Shown piece by piece: positions 8,321 to 15,574 of a DNA stretch of 64,000 bases. Each line of letters opens with the position of its first letter. Position 1 is the stretch's first letter. The stretch is from the NCBI GenBank assembly GCA_965248855.1, contig CBDFKQ010000024.1, positions 24,378 through 88,377 on the forward strand, given 5' to 3'. This stretch comes from CBDFKQ01 sp965248855 (lineage in GTDB: Bacteria; Bacteroidota; Bacteroidia; Cytophagales; 172606-1). A program made the translations under genes and the position numbers. The notes under the pieces were generated by a model. It did not search any database and was not told the DNA's origin. It was given only the letters and a program-made list of their open reading frames with translations.

Positions 8321-9484
8321 TTAATATGCTTTTTTAAATTCGGATGGGGTTGTTCCGGTTATTTTTTTAAAAGAAGTATTAAATGATGATTTAGAATTAT
8401 AACCAACTTTTTCTGCTACCTCTTCTATTTTAAGGTGGTTATTCTCTTTTGATGACAGAATTTTTTTCGCTTCTTTAATCCGATATTCGGCAATGAATTC
8501 GAAAAAATTTTTACCTAAGTTTTCGTTTAGTATTTGAGATAAATGATGTGGAGAAACAGATAATGTTTTTGCAAGTTCGGGTAATGAAAAAGAACTGTTT
8601 TGAAAAGATTTTTCTGTTTCCATAAAATCAATTAATTTTTTTAAAATATGTTCTTCCATTTCCGAAGACAATGATGATTTTTCATATTTTTTTTGAGGAA
8701 GTATTTTTTCATTTATCTGATGAAAAAATATAGACTTTCTCATAATACTGAAACTAATAATATAGATTACAAGTGCAATGTGAGCTGCGATGATATGATC
8801 TCCAAGATCATGAGGGAATAACATACAAATTGTAAAAAATACAAAAATTAAGGATAGCAATTGAAAATTCACATTTCTTAACCAGACAAGATTTATATCG
8901 TTGTTAGAAAAATACGATAGGTTTTTATTTTTAAATTCCTTTTTCAGAGTGATATAATTCCAAACAGAATAGATTACCATTTGAATAAATGTTAATTCTC
9001 TAATATTATCTTGAAGCCAAAACATCCATGGCAACCCAATTACATCACAATTTATTTCTTTAAAGGAAGGATGAAAAGCATTAATATAAGCATTATATTT
9101 ATATGCCTCGCTTTGAGGAGACAATAAAACTGCCATATAAATTAAATAAATAATTGCCGGCGCAAAATGAAACCATTGATTTTTTGAAAATTTATTTGTG
9201 ATGCGTGTTTTAATATATAAATAAAATAATGGGCAGAAAGTAAAATTTAATGGTTCTGTAAAATCTACAAGCCATAGTATGCGAAACATATAATTGGTAT
9301 AACCCAACCAAACATCAGATATTACCAGAGACAGTGAAAGTAAAAGAAATCCAAGAAAACGATTGGCAAAATTATTTCCTTTGCTATGAGTGAGAAAAAA
9401 ATAGGATAAATAAAATCCCTGGATTGCACCAAGGAAAATAAAAAATGCAAAAAAATCAATATTGACAGGCAGGCTTTTATACAT
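8321..9484 (-). CDS. AraC-family regulator with seven-helix membrane domain
   Basis: The 387-residue protein has seven hydrophobic segments in residues 8-250 and then an AraC/XylS DNA-binding domain (about 290-385). The C-terminal domain shows both helix-turn-helix units: LPELAKTLSVSPHHLSQIL, and IEEVAEKVGYNSKSSFNTSF followed by TGTTPSEFKK. This architecture, with a membrane sensor fused to an AraC HTH, is frequent in Bacteroidota. It probably senses a membrane or periplasmic signal. The acyltransferase gene downstream on the same strand is a reasonable target. The ATG at 9484 is the only sensible start. Confidence 0.88.
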   Translation of the reverse strand: MYKSLPVNIDFFAFFIFLGAIQGFYLSYFFLTHSKGNNFANRFLGFLLLSLSLVISDVWLGYTNYMFRILWLVDFTEPLNFTFCPLFYLYIKTRITNKFSKNQWFHFAPAIIYLIYMAVLLSPQSEAYKYNAYINAFHPSFKEINCDVIGLPWMFWLQDNIRELTFIQMVIYSVWNYITLKKEFKNKNLSYFSNNDINLVWLRNVNFQLLSLIFVFFTICMLFPHDLGDHIIAAHIALVIYIISFSIMRKSIFFHQINEKILPQKKYEKSSLSSEMEEHILKKLIDFMETEKSFQNSSFSLPELAKTLSVSPHHLSQILNENLGKNFFEFIAEYRIKEAKKILSSKENNHLKIEEVAEKVGYNSKSSFNTSFKKITGTTPSEFKKAY

Positions 9485-9503
9485 ATTATTCAGCCATTAA
9501 AAA

Positions 9504-11234
9504 TTAATCTATTACTTGCTGTATTTCTTTTTCTAAAACCAATAGCCGGCTTTTTAAATCATCGTGTTTTTCACCAATTAATTTTACCTGTTGGTTTTCA
9601 TTTTCGATCATAGCATCAAAATTAATAAAATTGCTATCAATTTTTGATTTTATGATTTTGATATAAGATTTTAATTTTTCTGTAACTTCTTCTGATAAGC
9701 GCTCTCGGCCTTTAATTACTTCCTCTCTATAATTTTTTAATATTTTGTACCTGCTTACTCCCATTGTTATGCCTGCAAATAAAACGCCTACTGCAGTTAA
9801 AACTCCTCCGGTTATGTCCAACACAGCCAACTTTGTTGTTGTGGCCAGTACAATACCAACTATTGCCAAGCCGCTGCCGGTTGCAATATTTGGTGCAATT
9901 GCCTGATTTTGATTAATTGATTCCTCCCCGCTAAAATTTTCTGATCGACTGATAAATTTACCAAATGCTTCCTGCAATTCTTTTAAAACGTGTGCACGCC
10001 TGTCAGAAATATCAGAAAAAATATCATGGTTATCTTTTAAAATCGTTTTACTGCCTTGAATTTTTAAATCAATAATTTTAGCCATCTGCTGAATGGTATC
10101 AGCGAGATCGTTGGCACTATCCTCTAATCTTCTTTTCAAATCTGTAGAAAGATCATTTTCTAATTGTGCAGATAAAGCTTCCAACCATGCTTTTGATGAA
10201 GTTTTTTTACTAAAAATAGAAGTGAATGTTCGTTTTAATAAAAGAATAAAAGATAATTCATTGTCTAAATCCTTTTCTGCCTTTAATGTTATTTTATCAT
10301 AGCCTGCCAATAAATTTTCTACCAATATATCAACTTGCTTAAAAGATCTGATTTCTTGTGTACTTAAAGTTTCTTTTATATCATTTCTAAAACCAATGTC
10401 CGAATCCAGTTGTTGTTTTCGATCAGAGAGGCCTTTAAATATTCTTTCATTGATGTTAATGGATGTTTGAATATTGTTTTCCAATTTTAAAAATGATGCT
10501 TTTCCACCGGTAATATTTTTTTCAATAAAATTTCTTATTTCTGCAAATCCACTTATTTCATATTTTTTATCAAGTTCATCTTTTGCCGAAACAGAAAATA
10601 TTTGTGGCGAAACGATTCCTTTTTTCTGTGCAAACTCCGAAACCCCTTTCACATTAATCATTAAATCATTTTCATTTAATAAATCTTTTTGTTGTAAAAC
10701 GAAAATAATTTTTCTTCTCCAATCAGAATAAATAAAATCCAGAAAATCCCAAGCCGATTGCCTGTATGGGTTTTTCGCTTCAAAAACAAAAACGATAAGG
10801 TCGGATGCAGGAATAAAACTTTCTGTTATCTGTTGGTGGTGTGCAATGATGGTATTCGTTCCGGGGGTATCTACAATCGAAATTTCCTTTAAAATTTCGA
10901 TTGGGTAATAGAGTTTTTTTAAATAAGGGTTAACAACAACCTCCGCTTCTTCATCACCATAAGTTATTTGCTGTATGGTATCAGTCATTGGCGCAGGAGA
11001 AACCTTGCAAATTTCTTTATCTGTTTGAAGTAATGCATTAATAAAACTGCTTTTACCTGCTTTTACTTCTCCAACAATAACAAACATAAAAGGCTCATTG
11101 ATTCTGTTTCGCAATTCGCTTACAGTTTCAGTCAATTCTTTATGCGCGATAAAAATAGTAAGGCTGTGTAAGTCTTTTACTATTTCGTCTACCCGGGAGC
11201 GATAGTTTTGAAGTTTATTATTAATAATTGGCAT
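9504..11234 (-). CDS. Bacterial dynamin-like GTPase
   Basis: A large GTPase of 576 residues. G1 is GEVKAGKSSFINALL near residue 55, G2 is the conserved Thr in APMTDTIQ, G3 is DTPGTNT, and a G4-like QQKDLL follows. A long helical region with coiled coil follows (about 280-430). A hydrophobic pair of helices comes next (about 450-510, ATGSGLAIVGIVLATTTK and onward), and then another helical segment. This matches bacterial dynamins that bind and remodel membranes. The ATG at 11234 is chosen. A further-upstream start at 11309 would lie inside a terminator hairpin (11295-11329). AraC follows 19 bp downstream, so co-transcription is possible. Confidence 0.88.
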   Translation of the reverse strand: MPIINNKLQNYRSRVDEIVKDLHSLTIFIAHKELTETVSELRNRINEPFMFVIVGEVKAGKSSFINALLQTDKEICKVSPAPMTDTIQQITYGDEEAEVVVNPYLKKLYYPIEILKEISIVDTPGTNTIIAHHQQITESFIPASDLIVFVFEAKNPYRQSAWDFLDFIYSDWRRKIIFVLQQKDLLNENDLMINVKGVSEFAQKKGIVSPQIFSVSAKDELDKKYEISGFAEIRNFIEKNITGGKASFLKLENNIQTSININERIFKGLSDRKQQLDSDIGFRNDIKETLSTQEIRSFKQVDILVENLLAGYDKITLKAEKDLDNELSFILLLKRTFTSIFSKKTSSKAWLEALSAQLENDLSTDLKRRLEDSANDLADTIQQMAKIIDLKIQGSKTILKDNHDIFSDISDRRAHVLKELQEAFGKFISRSENFSGEESINQNQAIAPNIATGSGLAIVGIVLATTTKLAVLDITGGVLTAVGVLFAGITMGVSRYKILKNYREEVIKGRERLSEEVTEKLKSYIKIIKSKIDSNFINFDAMIENENQQVKLIGEKHDDLKSRLLVLEKEIQQVID

Positions 11235-11294
11235 TGGTATATTTTTATGTAGAGGGCTTAATTTATAAATATTTAACAAGAAAGGAATAAATAT

Positions 11295-11329
11295 AAAAAA
11301 GTCTGCCAATTGAATTGACAGACTTTTTA
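11295..11329 (-). terminator. Intrinsic terminator upstream of the dynamin gene
   Basis: AAAAAGTCTG (11296-11305) pairs with CAGACTTTTT (11319-11328), with an inner CAAT/ATTG stem. Read on the minus strand, the hairpin ends in a run of T, so it would stop transcription arriving from the cell-wall gene group. Confidence 0.75.
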
Positions 11330-11354
11330 TAAAACAGTTTTTTTATGATTATAA

Positions 11355-11375
11355 TGCTATTGATAAACTGATAAT
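11355..11375. repeat. Short AT-rich dispersed repeat
   Basis: GCTATTGATAAACTGATAATT matches the head motif of the composite repeats (TGATATCGATAAACTGATAA) with small changes. Confidence 0.5.
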
Positions 11376-11539
11376 TTTCTTTTCTTTTTCTAAACCGGTT
11401 TAAGTTTAAATAATTTAAATCAAAAATTAAAGCAGGAACTCTGTTTGGTATAGCATGATAAAGAAATTTTTGATAATTTTAAAAACGTGCATAAAATATT
11501 TTTAAAGGAATTTCAGACAGATTACTGTTTTTCAAAATA

Positions 11540-11563
11540 GATTTAAGTGTGAACACTTAAATC
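11540..11563. terminator. 11-bp-arm hairpin downstream of the T9SS-cargo gene
   Basis: GATTTAAGTGT (11540-11550) and ACACTTAAATC (11553-11563) are perfectly complementary with a 2-nt spacer. It lies about 55 bp past the minus-strand stop at 11619. The tail is only weakly T-rich, so it could also be a processing or stability element. Confidence 0.5.
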
Positions 11564-11572
11564 AGAAGTGGG

Positions 11573-11605
11573 TTTCTTCTTTCTTCTCTTGTCTCTTGTC
11601 TCTTA
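11573..11605. repeat. Homopurine/homopyrimidine tract after a stop codon
   Basis: The plus strand is almost pure pyrimidine (TTTCTTC units, then CTTGTCT units), so the coding strand is purine-rich directly after the stop codon at 11619. Similar heptamer tracts follow the genes ending at 14563 and 56374. Confidence 0.7.
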
Positions 11606-11618
11606 TCCGAAATATCAA

Positions 11619-13514
11619 TTATTTAAGTAAACTCACTTTCCTAATTATTTTTCTGTTTCCACTAATAAAATGGACAATATAAATGCCATCTGCTTTTTGT
11701 GAAAGGTCGATTGAGTTTTCAGAAGCAGAAATTTTATTTTTTTCAAGAATTTTATTTCCCAAAATATCATAAACAACCACATCATTAATATTTAAGCCGG
11801 TCCAATTTATGTTTCCGGCAGTTGGGTTTGGATAAACTTTAAAATTATTTATAATATTATCTTCGGTTGCTGAAACAACATTAGGCCGCGAGCCAAATAC
11901 CGGCCTTACCATAAATGCGCCATTAAGATCAATTGATGGTTGCCAGGATGAATTACTTCCGCCTAAATTATAATAAATATATTTTTCTGCATTTGGATTA
12001 TTCTTATCAAGACCAATATTTAAAAGATCAATTGTGGCAATTTGTTGCCAACCCACATAAAAAGTGTCGGAAACAATTAAAAGTTTTGTTGTGTCGAGAG
12101 GAAAGGTCGAAAATTTATTTAAATTTAAAGAATCAATATTTACCGAAGACTGATATAAAATTGACGATGGGTTGTTATCTAATTTTTTTAATACCAGCAT
12201 TATAAAACTTTGTCCAACGAGGCTTCTGCCAATTTGAGGTAAATAAAATTGAATTGCAGAGAGGGTATCGGGCACATTTGCATGAAATTGAATTGCTACT
12301 CTGCCTAATCGCTGATTTATACCACCTGAATATTCTGCAACTCCATCATCATAAGCAAAATAATTAGTTAGATAAGTAACGCTTGAAATCGTGTCGTTCA
12401 TTCTAAAATCAATGCCCGGAATAAAACTATTATTATCACCTGTGGTAAAAGTAAAAGTTGATTTTAAAATTACCGGTTTATTAGTTGATGGGATGGCACT
12501 TAAGTTAGGAATAACTACTTTCCTTTGTCGTTCTGATTGATTAATAAAAACAATAGGGAAATTTTGATTATCATAAATTGATCCATTTAATACATTACTA
12601 ATAGTAAAATTAAAGGAAGGGGAATCAAAATTACCCGGACTGTCATTATTATTTTTAAGATAGGTTACAACTGTATCAGCAGTTTCTGCATTTCTATTTG
12701 CCAAAAACTGTTTAATAGGCATTGAGGCGTATCTTTTTAATAAATTTGTTGGTTGGGTAGTTGCGGCAAGGTCACGAAAATATTTATTCTTATCACGGTT
12801 TTTATTTATGTATACATAATCCAATTGCCATGTATCATATCCTCCCGATTGTCTGCCAAAAGCCCTAAATCTAAATTGAAAACCGGGAACAAAATAAAAT
12901 AAATCTTTAATAGGAATAATAACACCGGTAAACTTACGTGTAAGTGAATCGTATGTCCCACCTTTCGACCAAACTTTTGCCCATGTACTGTCGGAAGTTT
13001 TATAAAACTCTACCCATAACGAATCTCCTTCAGGCCCATCGGGTTGTTCACCTAATCCTTTAGGTTGAAAAGAAAAGCTTAAATACACAGAATCTTGTGG
13101 TAAGTAAGTTGATAAATCAATTGCTTTAGATGTTAAAGTATCTGTTAGACCTTGAGCCAATTGATTTTTAATATTATACGGCACTCCGGAAAATTTTAAT
13201 CCGTCGAATTGAACAACTCCTTTTGATGGTGGATTAATAGATGTTTCATTTTCAACTCTTGTACCTCCATTTTTCCATAAATTGATGTCAGGTGATCCAA
13301 AAGTAATAGAGAAATCATCAAAAAATGGCAAAGAAAGTGAAGCAGTGGTTTTTTGAAATGAACCGAAGTTAGATTTTTTTTTATTGATTGAATTGCCTTG
13401 GCTTTCATAATGTTTTTCAGACAAGGGATGTTGAAATATTTGAGCATTTAAAGCAAAAATATTTTGTAAATAAAAAAAAAGAAAAAATATTATTTTATAA
13501 AAAAAATCCTTCAC
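11619..13514 (-). CDS. Secreted protein with T9SS type A sorting domain
   Basis: The 631-residue protein opens with a signal peptide (charged start, hydrophobic run to about residue 25, cleavage near LNAQ). Its middle is beta-rich with no catalytic motif that I recognise. The last 75 residues are a T9SS type A sorting domain: VYPNPTAGNINW, then YDILGNKI, ending in GNRKIIRKVSLLK. Such proteins cross the outer membrane through the Bacteroidota type IX system and are anchored or released. The start is a GTG; no in-frame ATG fits. It follows two PASTA genes on the same strand (63 bp gap), and a pyrimidine tract and hairpins lie downstream. Confidence 0.85.
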   Translation of the reverse strand: MKDFFYKIIFFLFFYLQNIFALNAQIFQHPLSEKHYESQGNSINKKKSNFGSFQKTTASLSLPFFDDFSITFGSPDINLWKNGGTRVENETSINPPSKGVVQFDGLKFSGVPYNIKNQLAQGLTDTLTSKAIDLSTYLPQDSVYLSFSFQPKGLGEQPDGPEGDSLWVEFYKTSDSTWAKVWSKGGTYDSLTRKFTGVIIPIKDLFYFVPGFQFRFRAFGRQSGGYDTWQLDYVYINKNRDKNKYFRDLAATTQPTNLLKRYASMPIKQFLANRNAETADTVVTYLKNNNDSPGNFDSPSFNFTISNVLNGSIYDNQNFPIVFINQSERQRKVVIPNLSAIPSTNKPVILKSTFTFTTGDNNSFIPGIDFRMNDTISSVTYLTNYFAYDDGVAEYSGGINQRLGRVAIQFHANVPDTLSAIQFYLPQIGRSLVGQSFIMLVLKKLDNNPSSILYQSSVNIDSLNLNKFSTFPLDTTKLLIVSDTFYVGWQQIATIDLLNIGLDKNNPNAEKYIYYNLGGSNSSWQPSIDLNGAFMVRPVFGSRPNVVSATEDNIINNFKVYPNPTAGNINWTGLNINDVVVYDILGNKILEKNKISASENSIDLSQKADGIYIVHFISGNRKIIRKVSLLK

Positions 13515-13577
13515 GAAAAAACATATAATTTTAAACCAATCAAATAACCTTGTAACGAATTATAAAAAAACTTATTG

Positions 13578-14405
13578 TTAATTTTCTTTTGATTTCACTT
13601 TAACATCCTTCGTTCCCCCTTCATCAGTTGGTTTTGCATCATCCTTTTTACCTGCAATCCAAATATCAATTATATCTCCGGTGCGAACTTTATTTCCATC
13701 AACCGGTGCAGGATTTTGCTTAAATACTTTTCCTAGTGGCTTCCCTTCTTTTTCTTCATATAAAGTAGCACCTAACTGCAAACCCGAACCTTTGAGAATA
13801 AATGAAACTTCTTCAATTGATTTACCGATTAAATTTGGAACAGGCCGTTCATCTTCCCCTCTCCCATCACTCACTATTAAATGAATCATAGATCCTTTTA
13901 AAATTTCAGTTTTAGGTGTTATTGTTTCTCCATTTAATTTTTGTTCTAATATTGTATTTATTGCCAAATCAGGTTTATATTCAATGTTATCGTGTTGAAG
14001 GTCTAAACTTTGTAAAAGCATTTCGGCACTTCTTAAAGATTTTCCAACCAAATCCGGCATTTTTACTTTTGGCGGTGTTTTGGATGTAATAGTTATATAA
14101 ACTTTTCTATTTTGCTTTACTTTTGCACCCGGCTTTGGATATTGAGAAATGATGGTTAAAGGAGGTTTTCCTATTTCAAATGTTGAATCACTTACTTCAA
14201 ACCGAAGATCTTTTTTTTCTATAAACTCTTTTATTTTTTCCATCTTCATCCCTGTTAAATCGGGTACTGTAATGCTTTCTCCATGATGCGTTGTGCCCGG
14301 CAGATAAAGGAAAAAGAAAATAAAAAAACAGATAGCCGCTATGGAAAACATAATTCCAAGATGGATAAAAATATCTTTTCGACTATTTGTATTAAATGAA
14401 ATCAT
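13578..14405 (-). CDS. PASTA-domain membrane protein (second of a tandem pair)
   Basis: A short cytoplasmic N-terminus (about 17 residues) leads into one membrane helix (about 17-36). Three PASTA repeats follow at about 42-110, 112-182 and 188-256. Each begins with the typical (V/M)P(D/N)L(T/V/I)G and ends with a PG.V/G..V-like strand before a short Lys/Asp-rich tail. PASTA domains bind peptidoglycan stem peptides and beta-lactams. There is no kinase or transpeptidase domain, so this is a stand-alone PASTA receptor or scaffold. It is a paralogue of the gene 157 bp upstream and shares domain order and the KDFLIH/KDIFIH start region. A double-length Ddl gene heads the group. Confidence 0.88.
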   Translation of the reverse strand: MISFNTNSRKDIFIHLGIMFSIAAICFFIFFFLYLPGTTHHGESITVPDLTGMKMEKIKEFIEKKDLRFEVSDSTFEIGKPPLTIISQYPKPGAKVKQNRKVYITITSKTPPKVKMPDLVGKSLRSAEMLLQSLDLQHDNIEYKPDLAINTILEQKLNGETITPKTEILKGSMIHLIVSDGRGEDERPVPNLIGKSIEEVSFILKGSGLQLGATLYEEKEGKPLGKVFKQNPAPVDGNKVRTGDIIDIWIAGKKDDAKPTDEGGTKDVKVKSKEN

Positions 14406-14521
14406 TTTTTTTTAGTAATGAGTAGTTTAGTATAGTGTAATGAGTAATGATATCTTAGTATTAAGTAATTATTTTTAACTGTCTTTTTAGTTTTAAATTT
14501 TGAGGTCATTTTTTAAAATCT

Positions 14522-14558
14522 TTTCTTCTTTCTTCTTTCTTCTTTCTTCTTTCTTCTC
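14522..14558. repeat. TTTCTTC heptamer tandem repeat
   Basis: Five perfect copies of TTTCTTC run from 14522 to 14556. They lie directly downstream of the minus-strand stop codon of the first PASTA gene (14563), so the transcript would read (GAAGAAA)n there. Confidence 0.9.
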
Positions 14559-14562
14559 TAAT

Positions 14563-15375
14563 CTACTTCAAGCTATCTTGAACGATAGAATCAATAACAG
14601 GTTTCTTTTCTACTTTTGGTTGAGGTTTTTCTCCGGAAATATAAATATCTACACTTTCTCCGGCTCTGAGTTCTTTACCTGCCATAGGGATTTGTTTATA
14701 AACTGTTCCTATTTTTTTATCCGGTTGCATGGAATAATGATAGTTTACTTTTAAACCTTGCGCATTTAAACTGAACAATGCTTCTTCTTTCGTTTTTCCA
14801 ACATAATCAATTATTTTAAACGGAACAGATCTCTTTCCATCCCCAACTATTAAATCTATTGCAGATCCTTTAAAAACAACCGTTCCGGAATCAATAGGAT
14901 TATTATTTCTCATTTGTTTCAATACCGCATCCGATAACTCCGGTACATAAGTTATTTTTCCGGTTTTTAAACCTAAGCTTTGTAATTGCATCTCCGCACT
15001 TCGTAAAGATAAATCTACCAGTTTAGGCATTTTTACTTGTGGGGGATAAAAAGAAGAAACAGTAAGTAAAATAATTCTTCCGGGTTTTACACTAAGGCCT
15101 GCCAGCGGGTATTGCGATAAAATTGTTAAAGGTTTTTTGCCTTCAATATAATTAGAATCGTTTATTTCGTAATTTAAATCATTTTTATCCGGTTCACTTT
15201 TTATTTCTTCTATAGTTTTGCCTTCCAGTTTAGGAACAGAAATACTTTTGCCATGGTAAGTATTAATGGGTAGGTAAACAAAAAAGAATCCTAAAAAAAG
15301 AATTAATATCACGCAAAATATAATGCCTGTGTGAATTAAAAAATCTTTTTTTGAACTGCTTTTAAAATCAATCAT
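14563..15375 (-). CDS. PASTA-domain membrane protein (first of a tandem pair)
   Basis: The 270-residue protein has the same plan as its neighbour: N-terminal cytoplasmic stretch, one membrane helix (about 15-35) and three PASTA repeats (about 40-108, 110-180, 185-252). Motifs include ISVPKLEGKTIEEI and VKMPKLVDLSLRSAEM; the neighbour has VKMPDLVGKSLRSAEM in the same place. It clearly arose by tandem duplication. It lies about 200 bp downstream of the Ddl gene on the same strand, with dispersed repeat copy B between. The role is inferred to be peptidoglycan sensing or scaffolding at the envelope. Confidence 0.88.
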   Translation of the reverse strand: MIDFKSSSKKDFLIHTGIIFCVILILFLGFFFVYLPINTYHGKSISVPKLEGKTIEEIKSEPDKNDLNYEINDSNYIEGKKPLTILSQYPLAGLSVKPGRIILLTVSSFYPPQVKMPKLVDLSLRSAEMQLQSLGLKTGKITYVPELSDAVLKQMRNNNPIDSGTVVFKGSAIDLIVGDGKRSVPFKIIDYVGKTKEEALFSLNAQGLKVNYHYSMQPDKKIGTVYKQIPMAGKELRAGESVDIYISGEKPQPKVEKKPVIDSIVQDSLK

Positions 15376-15409
15376 GCGGTTAAATTAAAAAATTAAATCT
15401 GAACAAAAA

Positions 15410-15566
15410 TAAATGTTTGGGGCTTGCCTTCTGCCCGGGCTTTACGTTCCAATCTTTTTGTTCGTTCCTCACAAAAAGGATTTCCACTGCAATCCCTAAT
15501 CCAAAAGAAAGAAAAATAAAATAAATTTATAATTATCAGTTTATCAATATCTATATATTCATAATT
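15410..15566 (-). repeat. Composite dispersed repeat, copy B
   Basis: Read on the minus strand, the AT-rich head (15531-15566, GATATTGATAAACTGATAA) is followed by the body (15410-15506, starting GGATTAGGGATTGCAGTGG). The body contains the hairpin CTTTTTGT...ACAAAAAG and ends at AAACATTT. It is the best-preserved copy and occupies most of the gap between ddl and the first PASTA gene. Confidence 0.85.
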
Positions 15567-15574
15567 ATTTTATT

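Larger units (their letters stand above)
11235..11618. other. Intergenic region, dynamin to T9SS-cargo gene
   Basis: The 384-bp gap holds a terminator (11295-11329), a short AT-rich dispersed repeat (11355-11375), a 24-nt near-perfect palindrome (11540-11563) and a pyrimidine tract on the plus strand (11573-11605). No further gene is seen. Confidence 0.7.

Noticed and set aside
9504..11234. Antiphage dynamin system
   Set aside because: Only one dynamin-like gene is present, with no second dynamin or defence neighbour. A general membrane role is more economical, though not excluded.
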